A DNA stretch of 9,873 bases from Desulfuromusa sp. (GTDB lineage Bacteria > Desulfobacterota > Desulfuromonadia > Desulfuromonadales > Geopsychrobacteraceae), in assembly GCA_029934095.1 (NCBI GenBank), contig JAOZMV010000034.1, positions 1 to 9,873 on the forward strand. Direction: 5' to 3'. The translations under genes and the position numbers were made by a program. The notes under the pieces are model-generated. The model was not told the DNA's origin. It saw nothing but the letters and a program-made list of their open reading frames with translations, and ran no database searches. Numbering within the stretch: position 1 is the first letter of the stretch; each line of letters starts with the position of its first letter. Below are positions 1-8,131 of the stretch, piece by piece.

Positions 1-11
1 GTGAGTGGATT

Positions 12-1373
12 ATGAAACTCGATTTTACAAACAAGCGCATTGTGGTTATCGGAGCCGGCCTGAGTGGTCAGGCACTGGTGCGTTTTTTGGTCGAGCGGGG
101 GGCAACAGTTGCCTTGTCGGATTTGCGCCAGCGGGAGCAGATCGAGGGGCTTGCTTCTCTGCAGGGGTTGCCGATTCGGTTTGATCTAGGTGGGCATAGT
201 CTGGAATTATTTGAGCAAGCAGATTTCATTGCTGTCAGTCCCGGGGTCCCGCTGGATTGTGAGCCACTGCGTCTTGCGGCTTCCTGTGGTATCCCTCTGC
301 TTGGAGAAATTGAAATCGCTGCGCAGGAAATCAGTGCACCCATTATTGGCGTCACCGGTACCAACGGAAAATCGACCACCACCAGCCTGATCGGCGAAAT
401 TATGCGGGCTTGGGGTAAAAACGCCTTTGTCGGTGGCAACTTGGGGACACCCCTGGTGGATGGGTGTTCCACAGAGATCGATGGGGCGGTTGTTGAACTC
501 TCTTCTTTTCAATTGGAAAGCATCGACAAGTTTCACCCGGCCATTGGCTTACTCCTCAATTTGAGCTCAGATCATCTTGATCGCTATCCCGATTTACAAA
601 GTTATTATCAAGCTAAATTGAGATTATTCCGCAATATGACGGCTGCTGATTTTGTCGTTTTGAACGCAGATGATGCAGAAGTTTGCCGTTTAACGGCTGA
701 TCTTGAGGTGACCAAGGTCTGGTTTTCCCGTAGCGGTCGGCAGGTTGAGGGAATGGTGAGATTTGGAGATCGGCTGGTCTGGAATTGGCATGGAGCCGAT
801 ATTCAATTGCCGCTGACTGAACTGAAACTGTCGGGTGAGCACAACATCGAAAATGCTATGGCCGCAATGATCCCGCCATTGCTGCAAGGCTGTCCAGCTG
901 ATCTGGCGTGGCAGGCAGTTTGCTCATTTTCCGGGCTTGAACACCGAATGCAACTGGTGCGGCGACTGCACGGGGTGAGCTGGTACAACGACTCAAAAGG
1001 GACCAATGTCGGTAGTGTAATAAAAAGCCTCGCCGGTTTGCCCGGTGAAGTCACTCTGATTGCCGGTGGTAAAGACAAAGGGGGTGATTATACCCTCCTC
1101 AGACCGCTGTTGGAGCAAAAGGTCAAATATCTGCTTCTGCTTGGTGAAGCGGCAGAGAAAATGGCTGCAGAGCTGTCAGGAAGTTGTGAAATCCATATGG
1201 TTGCGGGAATGGAATCGGCAGTACAGCAAGCTTGCGAAATTACTTCCCCCGGTGGAACAGTACTGCTGTCTCCAGCGTGTTCCAGTTTTGATATGTACCG
1301 CAATTATCAGGTGCGTGGGGATGAATTTGAGCGGCTGGTACGAGAACTGCCGGAAGAGGAGATCATATCATGA
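12..1373 (+). CDS. murD: UDP-N-acetylmuramoyl-L-alanine--D-glutamate ligase MurD
   Basis: Cytoplasmic ATP-dependent Mur ligase that adds D-glutamate to UDP-MurNAc-L-Ala in peptidoglycan precursor synthesis. The 453-residue length is normal for the family. The N-terminal UDP-binding domain carries GAGLSG (residues 14-19). The central ATPase domain has the P-loop GVTGTNGKSTTT (113-124), ELSSFQLES (162-170) and LNLSSDHLDRY (182-192). K202 in AKLRLF is the probable carbamylated lysine. LSGEHNIENA (273-282) leads to the C-terminal domain with YNDSKGTN (325-332), AGGKDKGGDY (351-360) and LLSPACSSFDMY (418-429), which distinguish MurD from MurC, E and F. The ATG at 12 is preceded by GTGAGTGG. Its first bases overlap a possible stop of an upstream gene (TGA at 2-4 or 13-15), expected to be mraY but not visible. 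The end overlaps the ftsW start in ATGA, implying translational coupling. Confidence 0.97.
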   Translation: MKLDFTNKRIVVIGAGLSGQALVRFLVERGATVALSDLRQREQIEGLASLQGLPIRFDLGGHSLELFEQADFIAVSPGVPLDCEPLRLAASCGIPLLGEIEIAAQEISAPIIGVTGTNGKSTTTSLIGEIMRAWGKNAFVGGNLGTPLVDGCSTEIDGAVVELSSFQLESIDKFHPAIGLLLNLSSDHLDRYPDLQSYYQAKLRLFRNMTAADFVVLNADDAEVCRLTADLEVTKVWFSRSGRQVEGMVRFGDRLVWNWHGADIQLPLTELKLSGEHNIENAMAAMIPPLLQGCPADLAWQAVCSFSGLEHRMQLVRRLHGVSWYNDSKGTNVGSVIKSLAGLPGEVTLIAGGKDKGGDYTLLRPLLEQKVKYLLLLGEAAEKMAAELSGSCEIHMVAGMESAVQQACEITSPGGTVLLSPACSSFDMYRNYQVRGDEFERLVRELPEEEIIS

Positions 1374-2473
1374 CACTCCGGCGTGATGTTGATACCACTC
1401 TACTGTTGTTGACGGTTTCCCTGACTTGTATTGGTGTGGTGATGGTCTACTCTTCATCAGCGATCATGGCGGCAGACCGGTTTCATGACGGCTTCTATTT
1501 TTTAAAGAGGCAGCTCCTTTATGCTCTGGTTGGATTTGTGCTAATGGCATTTATGACCTACTTCAATTATAAAAACTGGCGCAAATTAGCGGTCATTTCT
1601 CTTCTTGGGAGTATTGTCCTGCTGGCATTGCTGTTTGTTCCCGGGTTAGGTGTTCGGGTTGGAGGGGCCGTGCGCTGGTTGCGTTTACCCGGTTTGACGG
1701 TGCAACCGGCAGAACTGGTGAAGTTAACACTGGTTCTCTATCTGGCTCACTCTCTGACCCGCAAAAAGGAAAAAGTTCGTTTACTACTCAAGGGGTATCT
1801 CCCCTATATGATCGTGCTCGCAGTGTTGCTCGGGATGCTGTTAAAACAACCGGATCTGGGCAGTGCCATGATTATTGCCGGAGTTGCCCTGGGGATGTTA
1901 ATTGTTGCCGGAGTGCGCTGGATCTATATTCTTCCTACAATCCTGATGACCTTGCCGCTGGTCTATTTTTTGATCATGCAGGTCGATTATCGGCGTCGCC
2001 GGATCATGGCTTTTCTTGACCCCTGGGATGACCCTTTTGATACCGGATTCCAGATTATTCAAAGTATGGTTGCCTTTGGCAAGGGTGGAGTGCTGGGGCA
2101 AGGTTTGGGGGTTGGGGAACAGAAATTATTCTATCTGCCGGAAGCACATACCGATTTTATTTTTTCTGTCATCGGGGAAGAACTTGGTTTAGTTGGGTCG
2201 TTTATTGTTGCCGCCTTATTCTTGATGTTGATTCTCTGTGGTATCCGTATCGCGTTGCGTTGTCAGGACCCTTTTGGCAAAAATCTTGCCTTTGGTCTGA
2301 CTTTATTACTTGGGTTGGAAGCGTTTATAAATCTGGCAGTCTGTATGGGTTTATTGCCAACCAAGGGGCTGGCCTTGCCATTTATCTCTTATGGCGGCAC
2401 CAGTTTGGTGGTGAGCCTGATTGCTGTCGGGATTATGTTGAATATTTCAAATTCTCAGGGGGGGACACCATGA
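1370..2473 (+). CDS. ftsW: Septal peptidoglycan polymerase FtsW (SEDS family)
   Basis: Integral inner-membrane SEDS glycosyltransferase that polymerises lipid II at the division septum with a partner class B penicillin-binding protein. It has 367 residues, about ten hydrophobic segments and a short cytoplasmic N-terminus (MTLRRDVD). Family signatures are VQPAELVKL (111-119), KQPDLGSA (159-166), LPEAHTDFIFSVIGEELG (256-273) and LPTKGLALPFISYGGTSL (329-346). D262 in AHTDF aligns with the catalytic aspartate known from RodA/FtsW. The dcw location, between murD and murG, favours FtsW over its paralogues RodA and SpoVE. The ATG at 1370 overlaps the murD stop and has a good ribosome site (GGAAGAGGAG) about 8 bases upstream. 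It overlaps murG by 4 bases at its end. Confidence 0.96.
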   Translation: MTLRRDVDTTLLLLTVSLTCIGVVMVYSSSAIMAADRFHDGFYFLKRQLLYALVGFVLMAFMTYFNYKNWRKLAVISLLGSIVLLALLFVPGLGVRVGGAVRWLRLPGLTVQPAELVKLTLVLYLAHSLTRKKEKVRLLLKGYLPYMIVLAVLLGMLLKQPDLGSAMIIAGVALGMLIVAGVRWIYILPTILMTLPLVYFLIMQVDYRRRRIMAFLDPWDDPFDTGFQIIQSMVAFGKGGVLGQGLGVGEQKLFYLPEAHTDFIFSVIGEELGLVGSFIVAALFLMLILCGIRIALRCQDPFGKNLAFGLTLLLGLEAFINLAVCMGLLPTKGLALPFISYGGTSLVVSLIAVGIMLNISNSQGGTP

Positions 2474-3561
2474 GATTGATGCTGGCAGGTGGCGGAACCG
2501 GGGGACATCTTTTCCCCGCAGTAGCTCTGGCTCAATTGCTGCTCAAGCAGGATGAGACTGCAGCAGTACAATTTGTTGGCACCAAGCGTGGTTTAGAACA
2601 GCGATTATTGCCCGGACTGGGCTTGCCACTGGCGACTGTAGATATGGTCGGCGTTGTTGGCCGGGGCTGGCGTGGCAAGGTAGAACTGGTCCCCAAACTG
2701 ACAAAGAGTCTTATTCAGGCAAATATAATTATTCGCAATTTTAAACCTGACTTGATCATTGGTGTAGGAGGCTATGCGTCAGTACCGGTGTTGTTGATGG
2801 CAAAAATGACAGGTGTTCCCTATATGATTCATGAACAGAATGCGATTCCCGGTCTGAGCAACAGATTGCTGGGGCGGTGGGCAAAGACAATCTGCCTCTC
2901 ATTTGCCGACAGTGGCAGCGGCTTTAACGGGAGTAAAACTTTGGTGACTGGGAATCCTTTACGGCAGGGCTTGGAAACTGTTGCAGCGAAGATTCCAGCG
3001 CAGGGGAAATTGTTGATTTTCGGAGGAAGCCGTGGAGCTCATGCAATTAATCAGGCGGTTCTGAAGATGTTGCCCTCTCTTCGTGATTGGAATGGCCGAC
3101 CGGAAATACTCCACCAAACTGGTGAGGAAGATTTTTTGCAGGTACAACAGGGCTACCGTGATGCCGGGTTTGATCCAGAGCAGGTGACCCCTTTTATTGA
3201 TGATATGGCAACCGCTTATACTGACGCAAGTCTGGTGATCTGCCGTGCCGGGGCAACAACCCTGGCAGAGTTGGCGGTCTGTGGGCGTGCTGCAATTTTA
3301 ATCCCTTTTCCTTATGCCGCGGGAGATCATCAGGCAGTCAATGCAAAAGCTCTGGAGAGTGCCGGGGCGGCAATATCGGTGCCGCAAAGTGAATTAGTCC
3401 CAGAATCTCTTGCTGTTCTGGTGAAGAACTTATGGGCTGACAGGCAAACATTACAGAGCATGGCTGATCAGGGTCGGAAGTTAGGTTTTCCGGGCGCCGC
3501 AGAGCAGGTACTCAATGAATGCCGTCGTCTGCTCGGAACACCATCAGTGGAGGCAATATAG
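2470..3561 (+). CDS. murG: UDP-GlcNAc--lipid I N-acetylglucosaminyltransferase MurG
   Basis: Peripheral inner-membrane GT-B glycosyltransferase that transfers GlcNAc from UDP-GlcNAc to lipid I, giving lipid II. From the ATG at 2470 it has 363 residues, a usual length. The N-terminal glycine-rich loop is AGGGTGGHLFPA (6-17), followed by GVGGYASVP (98-106) and MIHEQNAIPGLSNR (119-132). The C-terminal UDP-GlcNAc domain has FGGSRGAHAIN (184-194), PFIDDMATAY (241-250), CRAGATTLAEL (258-268) and IPFPYAAGDHQAVNA (278-292). The reading frame stays open upstream inside ftsW to an ATG at 2260, but family homology begins at MRLMLAGGGTGG. The 2470 start also has a G-rich site (2457-2464) five bases upstream and forms an ATGA overlap with the ftsW stop. 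The stop directly abuts the murC ATG. Confidence 0.97.
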   Translation: MRLMLAGGGTGGHLFPAVALAQLLLKQDETAAVQFVGTKRGLEQRLLPGLGLPLATVDMVGVVGRGWRGKVELVPKLTKSLIQANIIIRNFKPDLIIGVGGYASVPVLLMAKMTGVPYMIHEQNAIPGLSNRLLGRWAKTICLSFADSGSGFNGSKTLVTGNPLRQGLETVAAKIPAQGKLLIFGGSRGAHAINQAVLKMLPSLRDWNGRPEILHQTGEEDFLQVQQGYRDAGFDPEQVTPFIDDMATAYTDASLVICRAGATTLAELAVCGRAAILIPFPYAAGDHQAVNAKALESAGAAISVPQSELVPESLAVLVKNLWADRQTLQSMADQGRKLGFPGAAEQVLNECRRLLGTPSVEAI

Positions 3562-4947
3562 ATGTACGGACGGATCAAGAAAATCCATTTTGTTGGCATC
3601 GGTGGGATTGGCATGAGCGGGATCGCTGAACTGCTGTTGAATCTCGGTTATCGGGTCTCAGGCTCAGACCTGCGCGAATCGGAAACAACCCGAAGGTTAG
3701 TAGACCTGGGGGGTGAAATTGTCATCGGGCACAGCGCAGAAAACATCACTGAGGTTGATGTTGTTGTCACTTCGACAGCGGTTAAAGGGGATAACCCTGA
3801 GGTGGTTGAAGCACTCCGGCAACATGTTGCGGTGATTCCCCGGGCGGAGATGCTGGCTGAATTGATGCGAATGAAATATGGCATTGCCATTGCCGGCACT
3901 CATGGGAAAACAACGACGACAAGTATGATGGCAGTGGTACTGCAGCATGCCGGGATCGATCCCACCGCAGTTATCGGTGGTAAACTGGATGCGTTTGGCT
4001 CTAATGCAAAACTCGGTCGGGGTAAGTTTCTGGTGGCTGAGGCCGATGAGTCCGACGGCTCATTTATGCACCTGTCACCTACGATTGCGGTGGTGACGAA
4101 TATTGATGCTGATCACCTTGATTTTTATTCAGGGATTGATGAAATAAAGGAAATCTTTGTCGATTTTATCAACAAGGTTCCTTTCTATGGTCGCGCGATC
4201 CTTTGCCTTGATGATCGAAATATTCAGGATATCCTCCCTCTAGTTAAAAAACGTTTTATTACTTATGGGTTGACCAGTCAGGCCGATTTTTATGCTGATG
4301 ATATTCAACACCGTCAGGGACGTACCAGCTTCAGCGCTTTTTATAAAGGTGAAGAGTTGGGACGGATTTCTTTTCGGATGCCCGGTCGTCACAATGTTTT
4401 GAATGCTCTGGCGGTGCTTGCTGTTGCTTATGAGCTGGAAATTCCGTTCCAGACGATTATTGGCGGGTTCCGGAACTTTGGAGGTCTTCAGCGCCGCTTT
4501 GAATTGCGTGATGAGATCAACAATATCATGATTATTGATGATTATGGCCACCATCCGGTTGAGATCAAGGCAACTCTGGGAGCGGCAAAAAGTGGCTGGA
4601 ATAAGCGGGTCATCGCAATTTTCCAACCCCATCGCTACACTCGGACTGCGGCACTGTTTGATGATTTTTTGACAGCGTTTTACCAGGCGGATCAATTGGT
4701 CGTTACGGATGTCTATGCGGCTGGTGAAGAGTCGATTGCGGGGGCAACCGGGGAGGCGCTGGCAGAGGGAATTGTTGAGCACGGTCACAAGGCGGTCACT
4801 TACCGAGCTTCTCTGGAGGAAGTGAGTGATTATGTCGCCAAAATTGTTGAACCGGGAGATATGGTCGTGACGCTGGGGGCGGGAAATGTCAACCAGGTTT
4901 GTCCTTTGCTGGCAGAAAAGCTACGAAAAAAGGTTGTCCAGGGATGA
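3562..4947 (+). CDS. murC: UDP-N-acetylmuramate--L-alanine ligase MurC
   Basis: Cytoplasmic Mur ligase that attaches the first amino acid, L-Ala, to UDP-MurNAc using ATP. It has 461 residues in three domains. The N-terminal Rossmann-like domain has [13 protein letters not shown] (11-23). The ATPase domain has the P-loop [12 protein letters not shown] (111-122), EADESDGSF (160-168) and [10 protein letters not shown] (180-189). The C-terminal domain follows [10 protein letters not shown] (275-284) with [13 protein letters not shown] (326-338), FQPHRYTRT (354-362) and DVYAAGE. DYGHHP and FQPHRYTR are MurC hallmarks, and there is no fused MurB or Mpl domain. The ATG follows the murG TAG with no gap and is served by GTGGAGG at 3547-3553, inside the end of murG. 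The stop overlaps the ddl start (ATGA). Confidence 0.97.
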   Translation: MYGRIKKIHFVGIGGIGMSGIAELLLNLGYRVSGSDLRESETTRRLVDLGGEIVIGHSAENITEVDVVVTSTAVKGDNPEVVEALRQHVAVIPRAEMLAELMRMKYGIAIAGTHGKTTTTSMMAVVLQHAGIDPTAVIGGKLDAFGSNAKLGRGKFLVAEADESDGSFMHLSPTIAVVTNIDADHLDFYSGIDEIKEIFVDFINKVPFYGRAILCLDDRNIQDILPLVKKRFITYGLTSQADFYADDIQHRQGRTSFSAFYKGEELGRISFRMPGRHNVLNALAVLAVAYELEIPFQTIIGGFRNFGGLQRRFELRDEINNIMIIDDYGHHPVEIKATLGAAKSGWNKRVIAIFQPHRYTRTAALFDDFLTAFYQADQLVVTDVYAAGEESIAGATGEALAEGIVEHGHKAVTYRASLEEVSDYVAKIVEPGDMVVTLGAGNVNQVCPLLAEKLRKKVVQG

Positions 4948-5879
4948 GTTGTTTCTCGCACAAAGAGATGTCTGCAAAAACTATTGGTGTTTTGTTCGGA
5001 GGTTTATCCGCTGAACGTGAAATCTCTTTGAAAACAGGACATGCTGCGCTGCAAGCATTGCAGCTACTCGGTTACCGCGCGGTTGCCATTGATGTTAACC
5101 AGAATCTGCCACAACAATTAGAACAGGCCGGTATTGAAATCGCTTTTATCGCATTACATGGTCGTTTTGGTGAGGATGGCCGCGTGCAAGGGTTGCTGGA
5201 AATGTTGCAGATTCCTTACACCGGTAGTGGGGTGTTGGCTTCCAGCGTTGCGATTGACAAGGTTGTGACCAAACAAATGCTTATTTATCATGATATACCG
5301 ACCCCGAAGTTTGATTTTATGCGTGTCGGGGACTCAGTTGATGTCTTACTGGAACGTTGCAGTTCTTTGCCACTGGTGGTTAAACCCTCGCGGGAAGGTT
5401 CAACTATCGGGATCACCATCGCCAGAAGCGGTGAAGCTTTGCGCTCTGGAGTTGAACTGGCAGCCAATCTGGATGGGACTGTTCTGGTAGAAGAGTTTAT
5501 TGAGGGTTCAGAGTTAACGGTCTCGGTGTTAAACGGTAAAGCCCTCCCGGTGATTAAAATTGTCCCGAAAAGTGGTTTTTACGATTATCAGGCAAAGTAT
5601 AATTCTGCAGACACTAAGTATTTGTTGCCCGCCCCGATTGATGAAAACATCTACCAATTGGTGCAGCAGGCGGCCGTCAAGGCCTGTCGGGTTCTTGGTT
5701 GTCGCGGCGCGGCGCGGGTTGATTTTATGCTCCGGGAGGATGGCTTTTATTGTATTGAGGTGAATACCATCCCGGGGATGACCGCAACCAGCCTGCTGCC
5801 GAAAGCAGCTCAAGCTGCCGGAGTCGATTTTCCACAATTAGTCGAAATGATATTGCTCGATGCTGATCTGGATAAGTAG
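4944..5879 (+). CDS. ddl: D-alanine--D-alanine ligase Ddl
   Basis: Cytoplasmic ATP-grasp enzyme that joins two D-alanines into the dipeptide that MurF adds to the precursor. From the ATG at 4944 it has 311 residues, close to E. coli DdlB. It shows [16 protein letters not shown] near the N-terminus, [30 protein letters not shown] (ATP-grasp serine loop), [22 protein letters not shown], and the metal-site segment [21 protein letters not shown]. The tyrosine in YDYQAKY is the residue associated with D-Ala specificity; D-lactate ligases of the VanA type usually differ there, so D-Ala-D-Ala is predicted. The start is chosen for its 4-base overlap with murC and an AAAGG about 10 bases upstream. The ATG at 4968, with AAAGAG touching it, is an alternative giving 303 residues. 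Homology begins only after both. Confidence 0.95.
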   Translation: MSCFSHKEMSAKTIGVLFGGLSAEREISLKTGHAALQALQLLGYRAVAIDVNQNLPQQLEQAGIEIAFIALHGRFGEDGRVQGLLEMLQIPYTGSGVLASSVAIDKVVTKQMLIYHDIPTPKFDFMRVGDSVDVLLERCSSLPLVVKPSREGSTIGITIARSGEALRSGVELAANLDGTVLVEEFIEGSELTVSVLNGKALPVIKIVPKSGFYDYQAKYNSADTKYLLPAPIDENIYQLVQQAAVKACRVLGCRGAARVDFMLREDGFYCIEVNTIPGMTATSLLPKAAQAAGVDFPQLVEMILLDADLDK

Positions 5880-5917
5880 TCATAATGGTTAACGATTGAA
5901 GTAAGTAAGAGTATTGC

Positions 5918-6766
5918 ATGCGTGATTTGAAAAAAAATCAGAAAACCACGAAGAGAGTTCGTGGAAATCGGCTTAAGCAGCAGAAAAAGCCACTTGACTG
6001 GCGCAAGTTGCTGAATCGAACTTTACGGGTCGGGGTGACACTCTTCAGTGCTGTTTTACTTGTGGTTGGAGGTTTTTTTGTTACCCAATTGCTGTTGGCT
6101 TCAGATCTGTTTCGAGTTGAACAGGTCGAAGTTCAGGGAAACGGTCGACTCAGTAAGGGGCAAGTCGTCGCTCTTTCAGATATTGAGACAGGAATAAATA
6201 CTTTCAATTTGGATATCGGTTTGATCGGGCGCAAAATTGAAGAGAACCCCTGGGTGGAAAGCGCTCGTGTCCAGCGGATCTTCCCGCGTCAGGTGATGAT
6301 CAATATTGAAGAACGGCAGCCGGTAGCAATTGTTAATCTGGGTTACCTCTATTATCTCGATAAGCAAGGGGAGATTTTTAAAGTTTTAGATGCTACAGAC
6401 AATCTTGATTACCCCATTGTTACAGGATTTAACTATGCAAAGGCGCAGGCGCACAATGCAGAATATGCGCAGCAATTGAAGCAGGTGGTTAAATTGTTGA
6501 CTGATTTAGGCCAGCGTAAATTGTTCAGCCTTGAGCAAGTATCAGAGATCCATTTTGAAGCAAGTGGAGGTTTGTCATTATTTACTTTAGCGGGTGGTGT
6601 CAAAGTTAAATTAGGGCACGCTGATTATCGCCGGAAACTGGATAGGCTGGAACGCATTTATGCCCAACTGCAACCCAAGTTGCAGATGCTTGATTATATT
6701 GACCTGAATGTTGATGAAAAAGTGATCGTACGAATTGAACGGCCAAAACAAATGGCCAAGAGCTGA
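5918..6766 (+). CDS. ftsQ: Cell division protein FtsQ
   Basis: Bitopic inner-membrane divisome protein that links early (FtsZ/FtsA) and late (FtsL/FtsB/FtsW) division proteins. The 282 residues run as follows: a very basic cytoplasmic tail (1-37), one membrane span (about 38-61), a POTRA domain beginning FRVEQVEVQGNGRLSKGQV (65-83) and including NPWVESARVQRIFPRQV (110-126), then the FtsQ beta domain with EERQPVAIV (131-139), a YLDKQGEIF segment (146-154) and LDYIDLNVDEKVIVRI (258-273). Sequence conservation in this family is low, so the call rests on architecture and on position between ddl and ftsA. The ATG at 5918 lies 38 bases after ddl and has only a weak purine stretch (TAAGAG) upstream. 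The alternative name DivIB applies to the Gram-positive homologue. Confidence 0.94.
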   Translation: MRDLKKNQKTTKRVRGNRLKQQKKPLDWRKLLNRTLRVGVTLFSAVLLVVGGFFVTQLLLASDLFRVEQVEVQGNGRLSKGQVVALSDIETGINTFNLDIGLIGRKIEENPWVESARVQRIFPRQVMINIEERQPVAIVNLGYLYYLDKQGEIFKVLDATDNLDYPIVTGFNYAKAQAHNAEYAQQLKQVVKLLTDLGQRKLFSLEQVSEIHFEASGGLSLFTLAGGVKVKLGHADYRRKLDRLERIYAQLQPKLQMLDYIDLNVDEKVIVRIERPKQMAKS

Positions 6767-6781
6767 TACCAAGGGGTTGCC

Positions 6782-8011
6782 ATGAGCAAAAGAACAGAGA
6801 ATTTAATTGTTGGACTCGATATCGGTACCACAAAAATCTGCTGTATTGTCGGTAATATGACCGAAGAGGGGTTGGATGTGGTCGGTATCGGCACCAGCCA
6901 GTCAAAAGGGTTGCGCAAAGGTGTTGTGATCAATATTGAAAGCACCGTCGCTGCAATCCAGAAGGCGATTCGTGAGGCTGAATTGATGGCTGGGTGTGAA
7001 ATTAAATCGGTTTTTGCCGGAATTGCCGGTGGTCACATCAGGGGATTGAATTCGCAGGGGGTCATTGCGATCAAAAACCGCGAAGTGACCAGTGACGATT
7101 TGCAGCGGGTTATTGATGCGGCCAAGGCAATTGCGATCCCTATGGATCGTGAAGTTATGCACATTCTGCCACAAGAATTTATCATCGATGATCAGGATGG
7201 CATTCGTGAACCTCTGGGGATGAGCGGCGTGCGTCTGGAGGCGAAAGTTCATATTGTCACCGGAGCGGTGGCCAGTGCCCAGAATATCATTAAAAGCTGT
7301 AATCGGGCCGGGGTCGATGTTGCCGACATTGTCCTTGAACAATTGGCCAGCAGCGAAGCAGTTTTGTCTGCGGATGAAAAAGATCTGGGCGTTGCGCTGG
7401 TCGATATTGGTGGTGGGACAGCTGATATTGCCATTTTTTCAGAAGGGGCCATTAAACATACTTCAGTCCTCTCGATTGGCGGTGATCATTTAACCAATGA
7501 TATTGCCGTGGGGTTAAGAACACCAATGGCTGAGGCAGAAAAAATCAAACAGTCCTACGGTTGCTGCCTGACCTCAATGGTTGGCAAAGATGAAACCATC
7601 GAGGTGCCATCTGTGGGTGGCCGTGAAGCACGAATTTTATCGCGTCAACTGCTTGCCGAAATACTAGAACCCCGAGTCGAAGAAATTTTTTCACTGGTCA
7701 ATCGAGAAATTACCAAAAGCGGTTACGGTGATCTGATTGCATCAGGGATCGTTCTTACCGGCGGCAGCGCAATTTTGCCGGGAATGCCAGAGCTGGCAGA
7801 GCAGATTTTCAATCTTCCGGTGCGCCGCGGCAATCCTCTGGATATTGGTGGATTGACTGATGTTGTCAATTCGCCCGTTTATGCGACCGGCGTTGGCCTG
7901 GTGAAATACGGAAGTGTAAACACCAAGACGAAGAGTTTTAAAATTGGCGAAAAGAACGTATTTGAGCGAGTTTCAGCGCGGATGAAAGAGTGGTTTAGTG
8001 AATTCTTTTGA
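6782..8011 (+). CDS. ftsA: Cell division protein FtsA
   Basis: Actin-like ATPase that tethers FtsZ filaments to the inner membrane and recruits later divisome proteins. The 409 residues include the phosphate-1 motif VGLDIGTTKICCIVG (10-24), the SHS2/1C region that follows, the phosphate-2 motif ALVDIGGGTADIAIF (205-219), and the adenosine motif SGIVLTGGSAILPGM (321-335). The C-terminus ends in FERVSARMKEWFSEFF (394-409). This is a typical membrane-targeting amphipathic helix with aromatic residues on one side and basic ones among them, separated from the core by a short Lys-rich linker. The ATG at 6782 has AAGGGG five bases upstream and lies 15 bases after ftsQ. A 120-base non-coding gap separates it from ftsZ, its direct partner. 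Confidence 0.97.
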   Translation: MSKRTENLIVGLDIGTTKICCIVGNMTEEGLDVVGIGTSQSKGLRKGVVINIESTVAAIQKAIREAELMAGCEIKSVFAGIAGGHIRGLNSQGVIAIKNREVTSDDLQRVIDAAKAIAIPMDREVMHILPQEFIIDDQDGIREPLGMSGVRLEAKVHIVTGAVASAQNIIKSCNRAGVDVADIVLEQLASSEAVLSADEKDLGVALVDIGGGTADIAIFSEGAIKHTSVLSIGGDHLTNDIAVGLRTPMAEAEKIKQSYGCCLTSMVGKDETIEVPSVGGREARILSRQLLAEILEPRVEEIFSLVNREITKSGYGDLIASGIVLTGGSAILPGMPELAEQIFNLPVRRGNPLDIGGLTDVVNSPVYATGVGLVKYGSVNTKTKSFKIGEKNVFERVSARMKEWFSEFF

Positions 8012-8032
8012 TTGATAATTATATATTAATTA
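8012..8032. promoter_or_regulatory. AT-only palindromic tract, possible UP element
   Basis: Immediately after the ftsA stop there is a run made almost entirely of A and T. It holds TAATTA (8016-8021), five T/A bases, and TAATTA again (8027-8032), so the 17-base block is close to a palindrome. It lies directly upstream of the candidate -35 at 8034. AT-rich tracts in that position are known to act as UP elements that contact the RNA polymerase alpha subunit. The sequence is seen; the role is inferred. Confidence 0.35.
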
Positions 8033-8033
8033 C

Positions 8034-8062
8034 TTGTCAAAGATATTTAATTTTGGTAAATT
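8034..8062 (+). promoter_or_regulatory. Candidate ftsZ promoter P1
   Basis: TTGTCA (8034-8039) matches five of six bases of the sigma70 -35 consensus. After exactly 17 bases comes TAAATT (8057-8062), with four of six matches to TATAAT. Transcription would start near 8069, leaving a leader of about 60 bases that contains the whole inverted repeat at 8084-8112. An ftsZ-proximal promoter would fit the need for more FtsZ than FtsA. No experimental support is visible in sequence alone. Confidence 0.4.
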
Positions 8063-8081
8063 GAGCTTACTTAAATATAAC
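8053..8081 (+). promoter_or_regulatory. Candidate ftsZ promoter P2
   Basis: TTGGTA (8053-8058; four of six matches to TTGACA) is followed after 17 bases by TATAAC (8076-8081; five of six matches to TATAAT). It overlaps P1. Transcription would start near 8088, inside the left arm of the inverted repeat, so that a protein bound to the repeat would collide with initiation. P1 and P2 are alternatives, and either or neither may be used. Confidence 0.35.
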
Positions 8082-8083
8082 CA

Positions 8084-8112
8084 GTTTTCGAGTTCGCGGA
8101 GAAATCGAAAAC
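8084..8112 (+). repeat. Inverted repeat / hairpin in the ftsZ leader
   Basis: GTTTTCGA (8084-8091) and TCGAAAAC (8105-8112) are perfect 8-bp inverted arms separated by 13 bases. Inside them TTC (8093-8095) and GAA (8101-8103) also pair after one G/A mismatch, leaving a five-base loop GCGGA. The whole can fold as an 11-bp interrupted stem ending nine bases before the ribosome site of ftsZ. No T-run follows, so it is not an intrinsic terminator. The arms begin 21 bases apart, about two helical turns, which would also suit a dimeric DNA-binding regulator. Confidence 0.6.
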
Positions 8113-8120
8113 GCAGCATC

Positions 8121-8127
8121 AGGGAGG
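8121..8127 (+). promoter_or_regulatory. Strong ribosome binding site of ftsZ
   Basis: AGGGAGG lies four bases before the ATG at 8132 and is the closest match to an ideal Shine-Dalgarno sequence in the ftsZ leader. It favours 8132 as the start. A second purine run, GAGGGAG (8144-8150), stands only two bases before the in-frame ATG at 8153, so initiation at the later codon is also possible. Confidence 0.65.
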
Positions 8128-8131
8128 CATC

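Noticed and set aside
1..15. End of an upstream gene, presumably mraY
   Set aside because: Stops exist at 2-4 and 13-15 in two frames, but with at most four codons visible neither frame nor identity can be supported.
2260..2469. N-terminal extension of MurG from an ATG inside ftsW
   Set aside because: The extra 70 residues are an out-of-frame reading of conserved ftsW sequence; MurG homology and a good ribosome site place the start at 2470.
4240..4788. Minus-strand open frame of 182 codons antisense to murC
   Set aside because: It lies fully opposite conserved MurC motifs and its translation has no family features.
8084..8112. LexA/SOS box reading of the ftsZ leader inverted repeat
   Set aside because: The arms do not match the SOS box forms I know (CTGT-N8-ACAG, GAAC-N4-GTTC, GGTT-type), so no regulator is assigned.
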